From Fluviicola chungangensis (GTDB lineage: Bacteria; Bacteroidota; Bacteroidia; Flavobacteriales_D; Crocinitomicaceae), in NCBI RefSeq assembly GCF_007558725.1, contig NZ_VLPL01000003.1:372001-436000 (forward strand): a DNA stretch of 64,000 nt. The letters are read 5' to 3'. This document shows, in pieces, positions 54,369-63,519 of this stretch. Numbering within the stretch: position 1 is the first letter of the stretch; each line of letters starts with the position of its first letter. The position numbers and the translations under genes are program-made. A model generated the notes under the pieces. That model did no database searches. It saw only the letters and a program-made list of their open reading frames with translations, and was not told where the DNA came from.

Positions 54369-55825
54369 AAACAGTCAGTGAAATAGCAAAAGCAACGAAA
54401 GTGAATCAGTGGATAGGACCTGCTGATGCGCAAATCTCTGCGCTTATTTCCGACTCCAGAAAGGCAACTTCAGGGACGCTGTTTGTTGCTGTAAAAGGAA
54501 CACAGGTAGATGCACACGATTTCATTCCGCAGGTGATTGAAAAAGGGTGTACGGCAGTTGTTGCGGAAAGAGTGGTGGATGTTCCGGCGCATGTCACTTT
54601 GTTGGTTGTTCCGAATACCGCTTTGGCCTTGGGTGAATTGGCACATGCCTTTTATGATTATCCTTCCAGGTCGTTACATCTGGTTGGTGTGACCGGTACA
54701 AACGGTAAAACAACCACAACTACGCTTTTACATGATTTGTATACGGGTTTGGGATATAAGGTCGGATTGCTTTCAACAGTGGTCAACTTAATCGGAAAAG
54801 AAGTGATCCCTTCTACGCACACGACACCCGATCAGATTGCGTTGAATGCGCTACTGGCTGATATGGTTGCCCAGGGGTGTTCTCATTGTTTCATGGAGGT
54901 CAGTTCTCATGCAATTGCACAGCATCGCATTGCGGGATTGGTTTTTAAAGGTGGCGCGTTTACGAATATTACGCACGATCACCTGGATTACCACGGAACT
55001 TTTAAAGAGTATATAGCTGCGAAGAAAGCTTTCTTTGATGTGTTGGAAAAAGATGCTTTTGCTTTGGTGAATGCAGACGACAAAAACGGAATGGTGATGG
55101 TCCAGAACACCAAAGCCAAAGTGTCCACATTCGCATTGAAAACCCATGCGGATTTCAAAGTGAAGGTTCTTGAAAACAGTTTCAGCGGCTTGCTTTTGAC
55201 AGTAAACGGAGTCGAATTATGGACTCGGTTGATCGGGGATTTCAACGCATACAATATTGCCGCGGTTTATGGGATCAGCCAGTTGTTGGGTTCCGATTCA
55301 ACGGAAGTACTTACGGTCTTGAGCAAGTTGGAGGCGGTAGACGGCCGATTCCAGTTCACCAAAAGCGAAACAGATATTACGGCGATCGTGGATTACGCGC
55401 ATACGCCGGATGCCTTGGAAAATGTGTTGAAAACCATTGAAAATATCCGTACAAGAAATGAGCAGGTGATTACGGTTGTTGGTTGCGGCGGTGACCGCGA
55501 TGCAATGAAGCGTCCGGAAATGGCACGGATTGCTTGTGAGTTAAGCGATAAAGTCATTTTGACTTCCGATAATCCGCGGACAGAAGATCCGGCTGAAATC
55601 CTGAAACAAATGGAAGCAGGTGTTGGAGCGCACCAAAGCATGAGGGTTCTTTCGATTTTGGATCGGGATCAGGCAATTAAGACGGCCGTTTCTCTGGCAC
55701 AGCCAAAAGACATTATTCTGATTGCAGGAAAAGGACATGAAAAATACCAGGAAATCAACGGAGTAAAATATCCGTTTGATGATTTCGATGTAGTGAAAAA
55801 TTACTTTGACAAATTGAAAAAATAA
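54365..55825 (+). CDS. murE: UDP-MurNAc-tripeptide synthetase (MurE)
   Basis: 486 residues. ATP loop GVTGTNGKTTTTTLL near residue 113; carbamylated-lysine region YHGTFKEYIAAKKAF; C-terminal domain with SDNPRTEDP, the DNPR motif that selects meso-diaminopimelate over lysine. Adds the third residue to UDP-MurNAc-Ala-Glu in the cytoplasm. A 61-bp gap precedes mraY. Confidence 0.95.
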   Translation: MKTVSEIAKATKVNQWIGPADAQISALISDSRKATSGTLFVAVKGTQVDAHDFIPQVIEKGCTAVVAERVVDVPAHVTLLVVPNTALALGELAHAFYDYPSRSLHLVGVTGTNGKTTTTTLLHDLYTGLGYKVGLLSTVVNLIGKEVIPSTHTTPDQIALNALLADMVAQGCSHCFMEVSSHAIAQHRIAGLVFKGGAFTNITHDHLDYHGTFKEYIAAKKAFFDVLEKDAFALVNADDKNGMVMVQNTKAKVSTFALKTHADFKVKVLENSFSGLLLTVNGVELWTRLIGDFNAYNIAAVYGISQLLGSDSTEVLTVLSKLEAVDGRFQFTKSETDITAIVDYAHTPDALENVLKTIENIRTRNEQVITVVGCGGDRDAMKRPEMARIACELSDKVILTSDNPRTEDPAEILKQMEAGVGAHQSMRVLSILDRDQAIKTAVSLAQPKDIILIAGKGHEKYQEINGVKYPFDDFDVVKNYFDKLKK

Positions 55826-55886
55826 GAAAAGCGAAATCTGCTGCGGCGGATGAGCGCAATGAATAGGAAATTTTAAATAGAAGGAC

Positions 55887-57140
55887 ATGTTAACATACCT
55901 CTTTAATTATTTAGAACAATTGGATTTTCCGGGAGCGGGACTCTTCCATTATATCTCATTCAGAGCTTCAATGGCCTTGATTACTTCGCTGATCGTATCC
56001 ATTATTTTCGGGAAAAGATTGATTAACCTGCTGCGTCGTCAGCAAATCGGTGAAACCGTTCGTGACCTGGGTTTGGCGGGCCAGATTGAAAAATCAGGAA
56101 CTCCGACAATGGGAGGAATTATCATTCTTTCCGCTATTCTGATCCCGACTCTTTTGTTTGCAAAACTGCATAATGTGTATGTGTTTACCATGCTGGTAGC
56201 AACAGTTTGGCTGGGAGCGATCGGTCTGATCGACGATTACATCAAAGTATTCAAAAAGAACAAAGAAGGGTTAAAAGGAAAATTCAAAGTGGTCGGTCAA
56301 ATTGGAGTGGGAGTGATTGTCGGATCAATCTTATACTTCCATCCGGATGTGCAGGTTCACAAACGCGTTGCTGCGAATTACCAGTTGCAGGCAGGAGAAT
56401 CATTCGTGACACACCAGCACTCGAAAGATGTGGTTTCGGATACGATTCCTTCGAAATGGATTGTGACGCGTGATATGACAACGACGATTCCCTTCGTGAA
56501 AAACAACGAATTCAATTACAACTGGCTGATCGGTGACATCGACAAATCATACGGTTGGGCCTTGTTCATTCCCTTTGTGATCATCGTGGTAATTGCGGTT
56601 TCGAATGGCGCAAATATGACGGACGGACTCGATGGTCTGGCCACCGGAACGAGTGCCATTGCGGGAATAGCGTTGGCAGTACTTGCCTATGTGACATCCA
56701 ATGTTCATTTCGCGGATTACCTGAATGTCATGTATGTTCCCTATGCGGAAGAGCTCGTAATTTTCATTGCAGCATTTGTTGGCGCCTGTATTGGCTTTCT
56801 GTGGTACAACAGCTATCCGGCACAGGTTTTCATGGGAGATACGGGAAGTTTGGCTTTAGGTGGCATCATTGCAGTATTTGCGATCTCGATTCGTAAGGAA
56901 TTATTAATCCCGGTTCTATGCGGAATTTTCCTGATCGAGAATTTATCGGTAATCATGCAGGTAGGTTATTTCAAATATACCAAGCGCAGATTGGGTGAAG
57001 GAAAGCGCATTTTCCGCATGGCACCGCTTCATCACCATTATCAGAAAAAAGGATTGCACGAAGCGAAGATTGTTTCCCGTTTCTGGATTGTGGCAATCTT
57101 ACTGGCAGTTGTATCCATCGTAACTCTGAAGCTCCGTTAA
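55887..57140 (+). CDS. mraY: Phospho-MurNAc-pentapeptide transferase
   Basis: 417 residues with ten membrane helices. [11 protein letters not shown], the Mg2+/UDP motif [35 protein letters not shown] and the final [16 protein letters not shown] (HHH) are intact. Compared with the 360-residue enzyme of E. coli there is an insertion of about 55 residues in an extracytoplasmic loop (around residues 150-210), a Bacteroidota trait. Makes lipid I. Its stop overlaps the murD start by one base. Confidence 0.96.
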   Translation: MLTYLFNYLEQLDFPGAGLFHYISFRASMALITSLIVSIIFGKRLINLLRRQQIGETVRDLGLAGQIEKSGTPTMGGIIILSAILIPTLLFAKLHNVYVFTMLVATVWLGAIGLIDDYIKVFKKNKEGLKGKFKVVGQIGVGVIVGSILYFHPDVQVHKRVAANYQLQAGESFVTHQHSKDVVSDTIPSKWIVTRDMTTTIPFVKNNEFNYNWLIGDIDKSYGWALFIPFVIIVVIAVSNGANMTDGLDGLATGTSAIAGIALAVLAYVTSNVHFADYLNVMYVPYAEELVIFIAAFVGACIGFLWYNSYPAQVFMGDTGSLALGGIIAVFAISIRKELLIPVLCGIFLIENLSVIMQVGYFKYTKRRLGEGKRIFRMAPLHHHYQKKGLHEAKIVSRFWIVAILLAVVSIVTLKLR

Positions 57141-58483
57141 TGAATATTCAAAACAAAATAGTGGTTGTTTTGGGCGCCGGTGAAAGCGGTGTTGGTGCTG
57201 CGATCCTCGCAAAGGTGAAGGGCGCAAAAACCTTTGTTTCGGATTTTGGAATGATTAAAGATTCGTTTCAGGCTGAATTGAATGAATACCAATTGGAGTG
57301 GGAACAAGGAATGCATTCCATGGAGCGCATCCTGGAAGCCGATTTGGTGATTAAGTCTCCCGGAATTCCTGAGAAGGCACCGGTTATGAAAGCCATTCGC
57401 GAAAAGGGAATCAAAGTAATTTCTGAGATCGAATTTGCGGGATACTTCACAACTGCTAAGAAAGTATGCATTACCGGAAGTAACGGGAAAACGACCACAA
57501 CGATGCTGATTCATCACATGCTCAAAAAAGCTGGATTGAAGGTGGGACTGGCGGGAAATGTCGGGTATAGCTTTGCAAAACAGGTGGCTTTGGAAGAGAA
57601 TGAAATCTACGTATTGGAGCTGAGTTCGTTTCAGTTGGATGATATGGAAGATTTCAAAGCTGAAATCGCCATCCTGACGAACATTACTCCGGATCACCTG
57701 GACCGCTATGAATACAACATGCAATTGTATGTGAATTCAAAGTTCCGGATACTGAACAATCAAACTGCGAATGATTACTTCATATACAACGCAGACGACA
57801 AAACAATCATGGCTGAAATCGGGAAACGCTCGATTCCGGCAAAAAAACTTCCTTTTTCATTGACTCAGGAATTTGAAGAAGGCGGATATGTAGCAAACAA
57901 ACAACTCATCATAAACTTTAACAATCAATTCACTATGTCAATACATGAACTAGCATTGAAGGGTAAGCACAATACCCAAAATTCCCTGGCTTCCGGGCTG
58001 GCGGGAAGAATCCTTGATATTCGCAAGGAAATCGTGCGTGAAAGTCTGTCCGACTTCGTTAATGTGGAACACCGTTTGGAATTTGTTGCCAAAGTATGCG
58101 GGATTGAATTTATCAATGATTCCAAAGCTACCAATGTAAACTCAACCTGGTTTGCTTTGGAGAGCATGGAGCAGCCGACCGTTTGGATTGTTGGTGGGGT
58201 GGATAAAGGAAATGACTATTCCGAATTGTTGGACCTGGTAAAGGAAAAAGTAAAAGCAATTATTTGTCTCGGAAAAGACAATCAAAAGATTATTGATACG
58301 TTTTCCGGCCATGTAGAAACCATTGTAGAAGCGGGTTCGGCAATGGAAGCGGTTGCTTACGGATACCGTCTGGCGAAAAAGGATGAAACAGTTTTATTGT
58401 CTCCTGCGTGTGCAAGCTTTGACCTGTTCGAAAATTACGAAGACAGAGGAAATCAATTTAAAGAGGCCGTTCGTTCACTTTAA
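57140..58483 (+). CDS. murD: UDP-MurNAc-L-alanine:D-glutamate ligase
   Basis: 447 residues. N-terminal Rossmann-like VVVLGAGESGVGAAILA, ATP loop ITGSNGKTTTTMLIHH near 111, LELSSFQLDDM, NITPDHLDRYEYN, INDSKATNVNSTWFAL, and LLSPACASFDLFENYEDRGNQF at the end. Adds D-Glu to UDP-MurNAc-Ala. An unusual extra gene follows before ftsW. Confidence 0.96.
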   Translation: MNIQNKIVVVLGAGESGVGAAILAKVKGAKTFVSDFGMIKDSFQAELNEYQLEWEQGMHSMERILEADLVIKSPGIPEKAPVMKAIREKGIKVISEIEFAGYFTTAKKVCITGSNGKTTTTMLIHHMLKKAGLKVGLAGNVGYSFAKQVALEENEIYVLELSSFQLDDMEDFKAEIAILTNITPDHLDRYEYNMQLYVNSKFRILNNQTANDYFIYNADDKTIMAEIGKRSIPAKKLPFSLTQEFEEGGYVANKQLIINFNNQFTMSIHELALKGKHNTQNSLASGLAGRILDIRKEIVRESLSDFVNVEHRLEFVAKVCGIEFINDSKATNVNSTWFALESMEQPTVWIVGGVDKGNDYSELLDLVKEKVKAIICLGKDNQKIIDTFSGHVETIVEAGSAMEAVAYGYRLAKKDETVLLSPACASFDLFENYEDRGNQFKEAVRSL

Positions 58484-58493
58484 TACCGGTGTC

Positions 58494-58961
58494 ATGGAAA
58501 TTAAAAAGGTTGATCAGCAGGCTCAATTGCTTCAGGCACGAAAAGAATCGCTTGATGCCGCCGAGCGGATGTCCCTGAGACCATTGGGTAAGTTGTGGGG
58601 AATGGATGTGTTTACCTGGTATAAACCGGCTGTTGTTGAACTTTCTGCGACAATTTCTACCTTCCCTTTTCCGGTTTTTTGGTTGTCAAGCGAAATCAAT
58701 ATCCGGGAAATGGCACAAGTGGATCCGGAAACGTTGCGTTCCGTTCAGTGGTGTGCTCAATTCGATAATCCGCAACTTTCCATTCCGTCCGACATTATTT
58801 CCGGAATGCCGTTGGTTACCGGCACGGAATCGCTTGAAGATGCATTGGAGTTTTTGAAAAAAACAAAACAGGCAAGACACATTCTGCTCTTTACCGTTCA
58901 GGGAAACGAATGGAAAACAAAAATGGAGGTGTTCGAAAACTTTGTTAAGCTACATCAGTAA
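58494..58961 (+). CDS. Unknown protein inserted between murD and ftsW
   Basis: 155 residues from the ATG at 58494, 10 bp after murD; longer in-frame starts would overlap murD by 130 bp. No signal peptide or membrane span. The N-terminus is helical and charged (KVDQQAQLLQARKESLDAAE); the middle is aromatic (LWGMDVFTWYKPAVVELS, TFPFPVFWLSSE); the end (SLEDALEFLKKTKQARHILLF) looks faintly like the last segment of a Mur ligase, but this is not secure. ftsW starts 5 bp later, so it is co-transcribed with the division genes. Function unknown. Confidence 0.75.
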   Translation: MEIKKVDQQAQLLQARKESLDAAERMSLRPLGKLWGMDVFTWYKPAVVELSATISTFPFPVFWLSSEINIREMAQVDPETLRSVQWCAQFDNPQLSIPSDIISGMPLVTGTESLEDALEFLKKTKQARHILLFTVQGNEWKTKMEVFENFVKLHQ

Positions 58962-58966
58962 GTAAC

Positions 58967-60142
58967 ATGGTACAGTTTTTAAGAAAGCATTTTAAGGGAG
59001 ATCTGGTGATTTGGGTGATTACACTCATCTTGCTCGGGTTTTCATTGGTTTCTGTGTACAGTTTTGTCCCGATTCTGGTAAAGATTGAGGGTGGAACACC
59101 GTTTAAATACTTATTCAAACATTTTATTTACATACTTCTTGCTGTTTTGGCAATGTACTGGGTGCATAAACGCGACCCGATGGTTATTTCCAAAATGTCC
59201 AGGATTATTTATTACGGTTCAATTGCCTTGTTGATCTTCACCCTTTTCTTTGGAACAAAAGTGAACGAAGCAGGCAGGTGGGTGAAAATCCCGTTTGTGG
59301 GATTAACCTTTCAGTCTTCCGATTTTGCCAAGCTGGCCCTGTTGATCTATGTTTCCAGGATGTTGGTCAAGAAGAAGAATGAAATGAATGATTGGAAAAA
59401 AGGCTTTTTACCTGTGATGGCACCGATAGTTATTATTTGTGGGTTGATTGTTAAGGATAACTTTTCAACGGCTGCCATCCTGTTTATGATCAGCTTTACG
59501 CTGCTTTTCCTTGGGAGAGTGCCGTTTTCCAAACTGTTTTCGGTCATTTTTGCCGGTGTGCTCCTTTTTTTTATGGCGGTAGGTCTGCACAAGGCACTAC
59601 CGGAATTGAATATCCTTCCGCGTTTTGATACCTGGATGAACCGGATTTCAAATCGGTATGAGAACAGCGGAGATATTGACCAGGCCGGGAATCTGCAGGC
59701 AAACAATGCCGAACAGGCAATTTATTTGGGAGGTTTCCTCGGGCAGGGAATTGGGAAAGGAAAGGTGAAGGAATTCATTCCGGAAGCCTATGCCGATTTC
59801 TTCTACGCTTCTTTTGTGGAAGAATTCGGATCGTTTTCAGCCATTATTCTCATCCTGTTTTACCTCATTCTGCTCTACCGGATTATGCGGATTGCACTCC
59901 GGTCGAACCAGTTGTTTGAAACATACATCTGTTTGGGAATTGGAATTTTGTTGCTTTCCCAGGCAGCGGTAAATATGATGGTTTGTACGGGGATTTTCCC
60001 GGTCACGGGTCAAAACATGCCGTTCCTGGCAATGGGAGGATCCGCCATGATCATGGCGTGTGTGGGAATTGGGATTGTGCAGGGAGTTGCCCAAAAACAA
60101 GAAGAAAAAGTTTCTGTCGAATCTGAAGGTGTTTTTGCATGA
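58967..60142 (+). CDS. ftsW: Septal peptidoglycan glycosyltransferase FtsW (SEDS)
   Basis: 391 residues, ten membrane spans. KVNEAGRWVKIPFVGLTFQSSDFAKLAL is the SEDS core, with the catalytic-region Glu/Asp loop later (FIPEAYADFFYASFVEEFGS) and GIFPVTGQNMPFLAMGGSAM near the end. It polymerises glycan strands with FtsI. Overlaps murG by 4 bp. Confidence 0.95.
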   Translation: MVQFLRKHFKGDLVIWVITLILLGFSLVSVYSFVPILVKIEGGTPFKYLFKHFIYILLAVLAMYWVHKRDPMVISKMSRIIYYGSIALLIFTLFFGTKVNEAGRWVKIPFVGLTFQSSDFAKLALLIYVSRMLVKKKNEMNDWKKGFLPVMAPIVIICGLIVKDNFSTAAILFMISFTLLFLGRVPFSKLFSVIFAGVLLFFMAVGLHKALPELNILPRFDTWMNRISNRYENSGDIDQAGNLQANNAEQAIYLGGFLGQGIGKGKVKEFIPEAYADFFYASFVEEFGSFSAIILILFYLILLYRIMRIALRSNQLFETYICLGIGILLLSQAAVNMMVCTGIFPVTGQNMPFLAMGGSAMIMACVGIGIVQGVAQKQEEKVSVESEGVFA

Positions 60143-61242
60143 AAGAATTGAAAAAAATAGTGATATCGGGTGGTGGAACAGGAGGACATATTTTTCCTGC
60201 TTTAGCCATTGCTAATGAGATTAAGAAACGGAATCCGAAAGTCGAAATTTTGTTTGTAGGTGCGGAAGGAAAAATGGAAATGGAAAAAATTCCTGCAGCC
60301 GGTTACAAAATTGTCGGGTTGCCAATTGTCGGTCTGCAAAGAAAATTAACCGTTAAAAACCTGGCGCTTCCTTTTAAATTGTTGAAGAGCCTTTCCCTTG
60401 CGAAAAATATATTGAAAGATTTCAAACCGGAAGTTGTCATTGGAGTAGGTGGTTATGCAAGTGGGCCGACATTGCGGATGGCGCAGCGTTTGGGAATTCC
60501 GACTCTGATCCAGGAACAGAACTCTTACCCGGGAAAGACCAATCGCTTATTATCTAAAAAAGTCAAGGCGGTTTGTGTAGCGTATGAAGGGCTTGAAAAC
60601 GTCTTTCCTCCGGCGACCATTCGTTTAACCGGAAATCCGGTCCGGGAAGAGTTGAATCGTACTTCTATTACCAAAGAAGAAGCGTTTCGGGAGTTTCCGG
60701 CATTGGATCCGACGAAACGAACCGTGTTGGTGATGGGGGGGAGTTTAGGTGCACGCACTTTAAATGAAGGGGTACTTCACGGATTGGATCGGTTGGCGGA
60801 TTCAAATACACAGGTTTTATGGCAATGCGGAAAATACTATTTTGAAGCGATGAAACAGGAGTTGGAGATACGTAAAAAAGCTCCGGTATACTTAACAGAT
60901 TTCATTGCACGAATGGATGCTGCTTACGGCGTTGCCGATGTCATTGTTTCACGGGCAGGTGCATTATCGATCTCTGAATTGTGTATCGTTGGGAAACCAG
61001 CGATCCTGGTTCCCTCGCCGAATGTTTCTGAAGATCATCAGACAAAAAATGCAATGGCACTGGTAAAAAATCAGGCGGCCATCCTGATTAAGGATGATGT
61101 GGCCAAAGAACAATTGATTTCAGGCGCTATACAAATCCTGAATGACAACGATAAAATGAATGAATTGCGCGTTGCAATTAAACGAATGGCAAAACCGAAT
61201 GCAACAGCAGATATTGTGGATGTGATTGAGACAATGATTTAG
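60139..61242 (+). CDS. murG: UDP-GlcNAc:lipid I N-acetylglucosaminyltransferase
   Basis: 367 residues, GT-B. GGGTGGHIFPALAIANEI at the N-terminus, GVGGYASGPTLR, QEQNSYPGKTNRLL, MGGSLGARTLN, and ISRAGALSISEL-type region (VSRAGALSISELCIVGKPAI) that binds UDP-GlcNAc. Converts lipid I to lipid II at the inner face of the membrane. Its stop is followed by a palindromic repeat before murC. Confidence 0.96.
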   Translation: MKELKKIVISGGGTGGHIFPALAIANEIKKRNPKVEILFVGAEGKMEMEKIPAAGYKIVGLPIVGLQRKLTVKNLALPFKLLKSLSLAKNILKDFKPEVVIGVGGYASGPTLRMAQRLGIPTLIQEQNSYPGKTNRLLSKKVKAVCVAYEGLENVFPPATIRLTGNPVREELNRTSITKEEAFREFPALDPTKRTVLVMGGSLGARTLNEGVLHGLDRLADSNTQVLWQCGKYYFEAMKQELEIRKKAPVYLTDFIARMDAAYGVADVIVSRAGALSISELCIVGKPAILVPSPNVSEDHQTKNAMALVKNQAAILIKDDVAKEQLISGAIQILNDNDKMNELRVAIKRMAKPNATADIVDVIETMI

Positions 61243-61346
61243 CTTCCTCCCTTGAGGGAGGATTGAGGAGGGTGGCGCCTGCTCAATACAAAATAACCGG
61301 GGAAGGCCATCCCCCTCAATCCCCCTTCAAAGGGGGAGATTTTGGA
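61243..61346. repeat. MITE-like palindromic element between murG and murC
   Basis: 104 bp made of two related inverted arms: 61243-61275, containing the palindrome CTCCCTTGAGGGAG, and 61307-61340, containing CCCCCTTCAAAGGGGG. GATTGAGGAGGGTGG in the left arm opposes CCATCCCCCTCAATC in the right. It fills the whole gap and creates a false N-terminal extension of murC. Confidence 0.75.
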
Positions 61347-62711
61347 ATGGATTTAAACAACATAAAACGCTTTTATTTCATAGGCATCGGCGGAATCGGG
61401 ATGTCGGCACTGGCACGCTATTTTAAAGCGAAGGGCTTTGATGTGGCCGGGTACGATAAAACGCCGTCTCCTTTAACGGACGAATTACAGGAAGAAGGCA
61501 TCGCGATTCATTTCGAAGATTTAGGCAGAAATATTCCGGTTGCCTATCGGGAAGTTGAATCGACCCTGGTGGTTTACACACCTGCAATTCCAAAAACAAT
61601 GGGAGAATTGGTGTATGTACAGGAAAAACACCGGGTTTTAAAAAGAAGCGAGGTGCTGGGACTGATTACTCAAACCAGCAAAGGACTGGGAGTTGCAGGA
61701 ACTCATGGTAAGACAACCACTTCTACGATGCTGGCGTATGTATTAAGTCAATCTCATGTGAACTGTTCTGCATTTTTGGGTGGAATTTCTTCCAACTTCA
61801 ATTCCAATGTATTGGTTGATCCCTCGGCTGAATATTCGGTTATTGAAGCAGATGAATTTGACCGTTCCTTTTTGCGGCTCAAGCCGTATGCGAGTATTAT
61901 AACGGCAATGGACCCGGATCATTTGGATATTTACGGGACCAAAGAATCGTTTATTGAAGGGTTTCAGGAATACGCCGATAAACATAAGCAGAATCAGTTG
62001 TTGATCTACAAATACGGGCTTCCTCTTCGTCAAACCGGATTTAAGGGGATTTCCTATGGGATTAACCAGCAGGATGCCATGGTTTTCGGAACCGGATTGC
62101 ATTATGAAAACGGTCGTTTCTTGATGGACCTTCATTTCGGAGAGGAAGTCTGGAAAGAAGTTGTTTTGGGTCTTCCGGGGATTCACAATGCGGAAAATGC
62201 ACTTGCAGTGGCTGCCATGTGCCGGGAATTGGGGCTTTCCGAAGCAGAAATTCGTTCCGGATTAAAGAATTTCAAAGGGGTTAAGAGACGTTTTGAATAC
62301 CAGGTGCGTACTGAGAAACTGGTTTATATCGATGATTACGCGCATCACCCTACCGAGATAGCAGCACTGGTTTCTTCCATTCGGTTACTTTACCCGGATA
62401 AGAAGATAATCGGTGTTTTTCAACCGCATTTGTTTTCGCGTACGCGCGATTTTGAAGCAGGATTTGTGAGCGAACTGGGGCAGTTGGATGAAGTGATCAT
62501 CATGCCGATATATCCGGCCAGGGAAGAACCGGTTCCGGGAGTCACAAGTGACGAATTGGTCAGGAAGATCGGCAAGCAAGCTACTTTGAAAACGCCCGAA
62601 CAAGTGTTGGAATTTGCGAATACACTCAAGGAAGGTGTGGTGTTGACAATCGGTGCGGGGGATATTGACCGGATTGTTCCGGAAATGAAGAGAATACTGG
62701 AAAAAAAATAA
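61347..62711 (+). CDS. murC: UDP-MurNAc:L-alanine ligase
   Basis: 454 residues from the ATG at 61347. An in-frame start at 61263 would add 28 residues encoded by the repeat and is not credible. FIGIGGIGMSALARYFKAKG, ATP loop GVAGTHGKTTTSTMLAY, EADEFDRSFLRL, DPDHLDIYGT, HNAENALAVAAM and DDYAHHPTEIAALV are all present. Adds L-Ala to UDP-MurNAc, the first peptide step. Confidence 0.95.
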   Translation: MDLNNIKRFYFIGIGGIGMSALARYFKAKGFDVAGYDKTPSPLTDELQEEGIAIHFEDLGRNIPVAYREVESTLVVYTPAIPKTMGELVYVQEKHRVLKRSEVLGLITQTSKGLGVAGTHGKTTTSTMLAYVLSQSHVNCSAFLGGISSNFNSNVLVDPSAEYSVIEADEFDRSFLRLKPYASIITAMDPDHLDIYGTKESFIEGFQEYADKHKQNQLLIYKYGLPLRQTGFKGISYGINQQDAMVFGTGLHYENGRFLMDLHFGEEVWKEVVLGLPGIHNAENALAVAAMCRELGLSEAEIRSGLKNFKGVKRRFEYQVRTEKLVYIDDYAHHPTEIAALVSSIRLLYPDKKIIGVFQPHLFSRTRDFEAGFVSELGQLDEVIIMPIYPAREEPVPGVTSDELVRKIGKQATLKTPEQVLEFANTLKEGVVLTIGAGDIDRIVPEMKRILEKK

Positions 62712-62712
62712 A

Positions 62713-63519
62713 TTGAAAGAGAAACTGAAAATAGCAGCCTGGGCTTTGTTTGCTGTTGCCGTTATCACGGTATTGTTGCTGGCGGGTAAAAATCAGGATG
62801 AAACCATCGTTCAGGATCCCAATATTTCGATTTCCGTTGTGGATGAGAATGCGTTTTTAACGGAAAGTGAATTGCTGGTTCGTTTGAAGCGTTTAAATCT
62901 TTTTTATCCGAATCAACTCATGAAAAACCTCAATACAAAAGCAATTGAAGAAAATATTCGGAAAATGCATGAAGTAGAAGAGGTGAACGTTTATAAACAA
63001 TTGGGCGGAAACTGGGGAATTAAACTAAAAGTAAGACAGCCATACGCTCGTGTATTCAACCAGTTTGGTGAAAGCTTTTATGTTGATTCGAAAGGTGCAA
63101 CCATGGACCCGACCCCTAATTTTACTGCCCGGATTTTGGTTTTCACCGGAAATATCAAAGATAAGTCTGATACGCTGCTTGTAAGTGATATAGAAGCAAA
63201 TCCGAAATTAAAGAATGAAAGAAGCCTGGACGAGATTTTTCATATTGCGAAGGTTATTCATGAAAACCCGTTTTTAAGTGCTCAAATCAGTCAGGTTCAC
63301 CGGGACCGATGGGGGGATTTCATCCTGATCCCGCGTGTAGGCGCACAACGAATTGTTTTGGGGCCGGCACCATCTGAGCATGAGATCACTGAAAAATTAA
63401 AAAAACTCGTTGTTTTTTATACCAATGGTCTCCCGTATGTTGGTTGGAATAAATACAAAACGATTAACCTGAAATACCACAATCAAGTGGTATGCACCTA
63501 TTTGCGTGACACGCTTTAA
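62713..63519 (+). CDS. ftsQ: Cell division protein FtsQ/DivIB
   Basis: 268 residues from a TTG one base after the murC stop. One N-terminal span (IAAWALFAVAVITVLLLAG); a POTRA-like part (ENAFLTESELLVRLKRLN, IEENIRKMHEVEEVNVYKQLGG) and the FtsQ domain (RQPYARVFNQFGESFYVDSKG). Bridges FtsL-type proteins at the septum. In this phylum ftsA and ftsZ normally follow, but no ftsA start is seen in the remaining sequence. Confidence 0.9.
   Translation: MKEKLKIAAWALFAVAVITVLLLAGKNQDETIVQDPNISISVVDENAFLTESELLVRLKRLNLFYPNQLMKNLNTKAIEENIRKMHEVEEVNVYKQLGGNWGIKLKVRQPYARVFNQFGESFYVDSKGATMDPTPNFTARILVFTGNIKDKSDTLLVSDIEANPKLKNERSLDEIFHIAKVIHENPFLSAQISQVHRDRWGDFILIPRVGAQRIVLGPAPSEHEITEKLKKLVVFYTNGLPYVGWNKYKTINLKYHNQVVCTYLRDTL

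Noticed and set aside
58353-58493. N-terminal extension of the murD-ftsW interval gene
   Set aside because: Would overlap murD by 130 bp in another frame; the ATG at 58494 gives normal operon spacing.
61263-61346. N-terminal extension of MurC
   Set aside because: The 28 extra codons are the palindromic repeat; the MurC family starts at the ATG at 61347.
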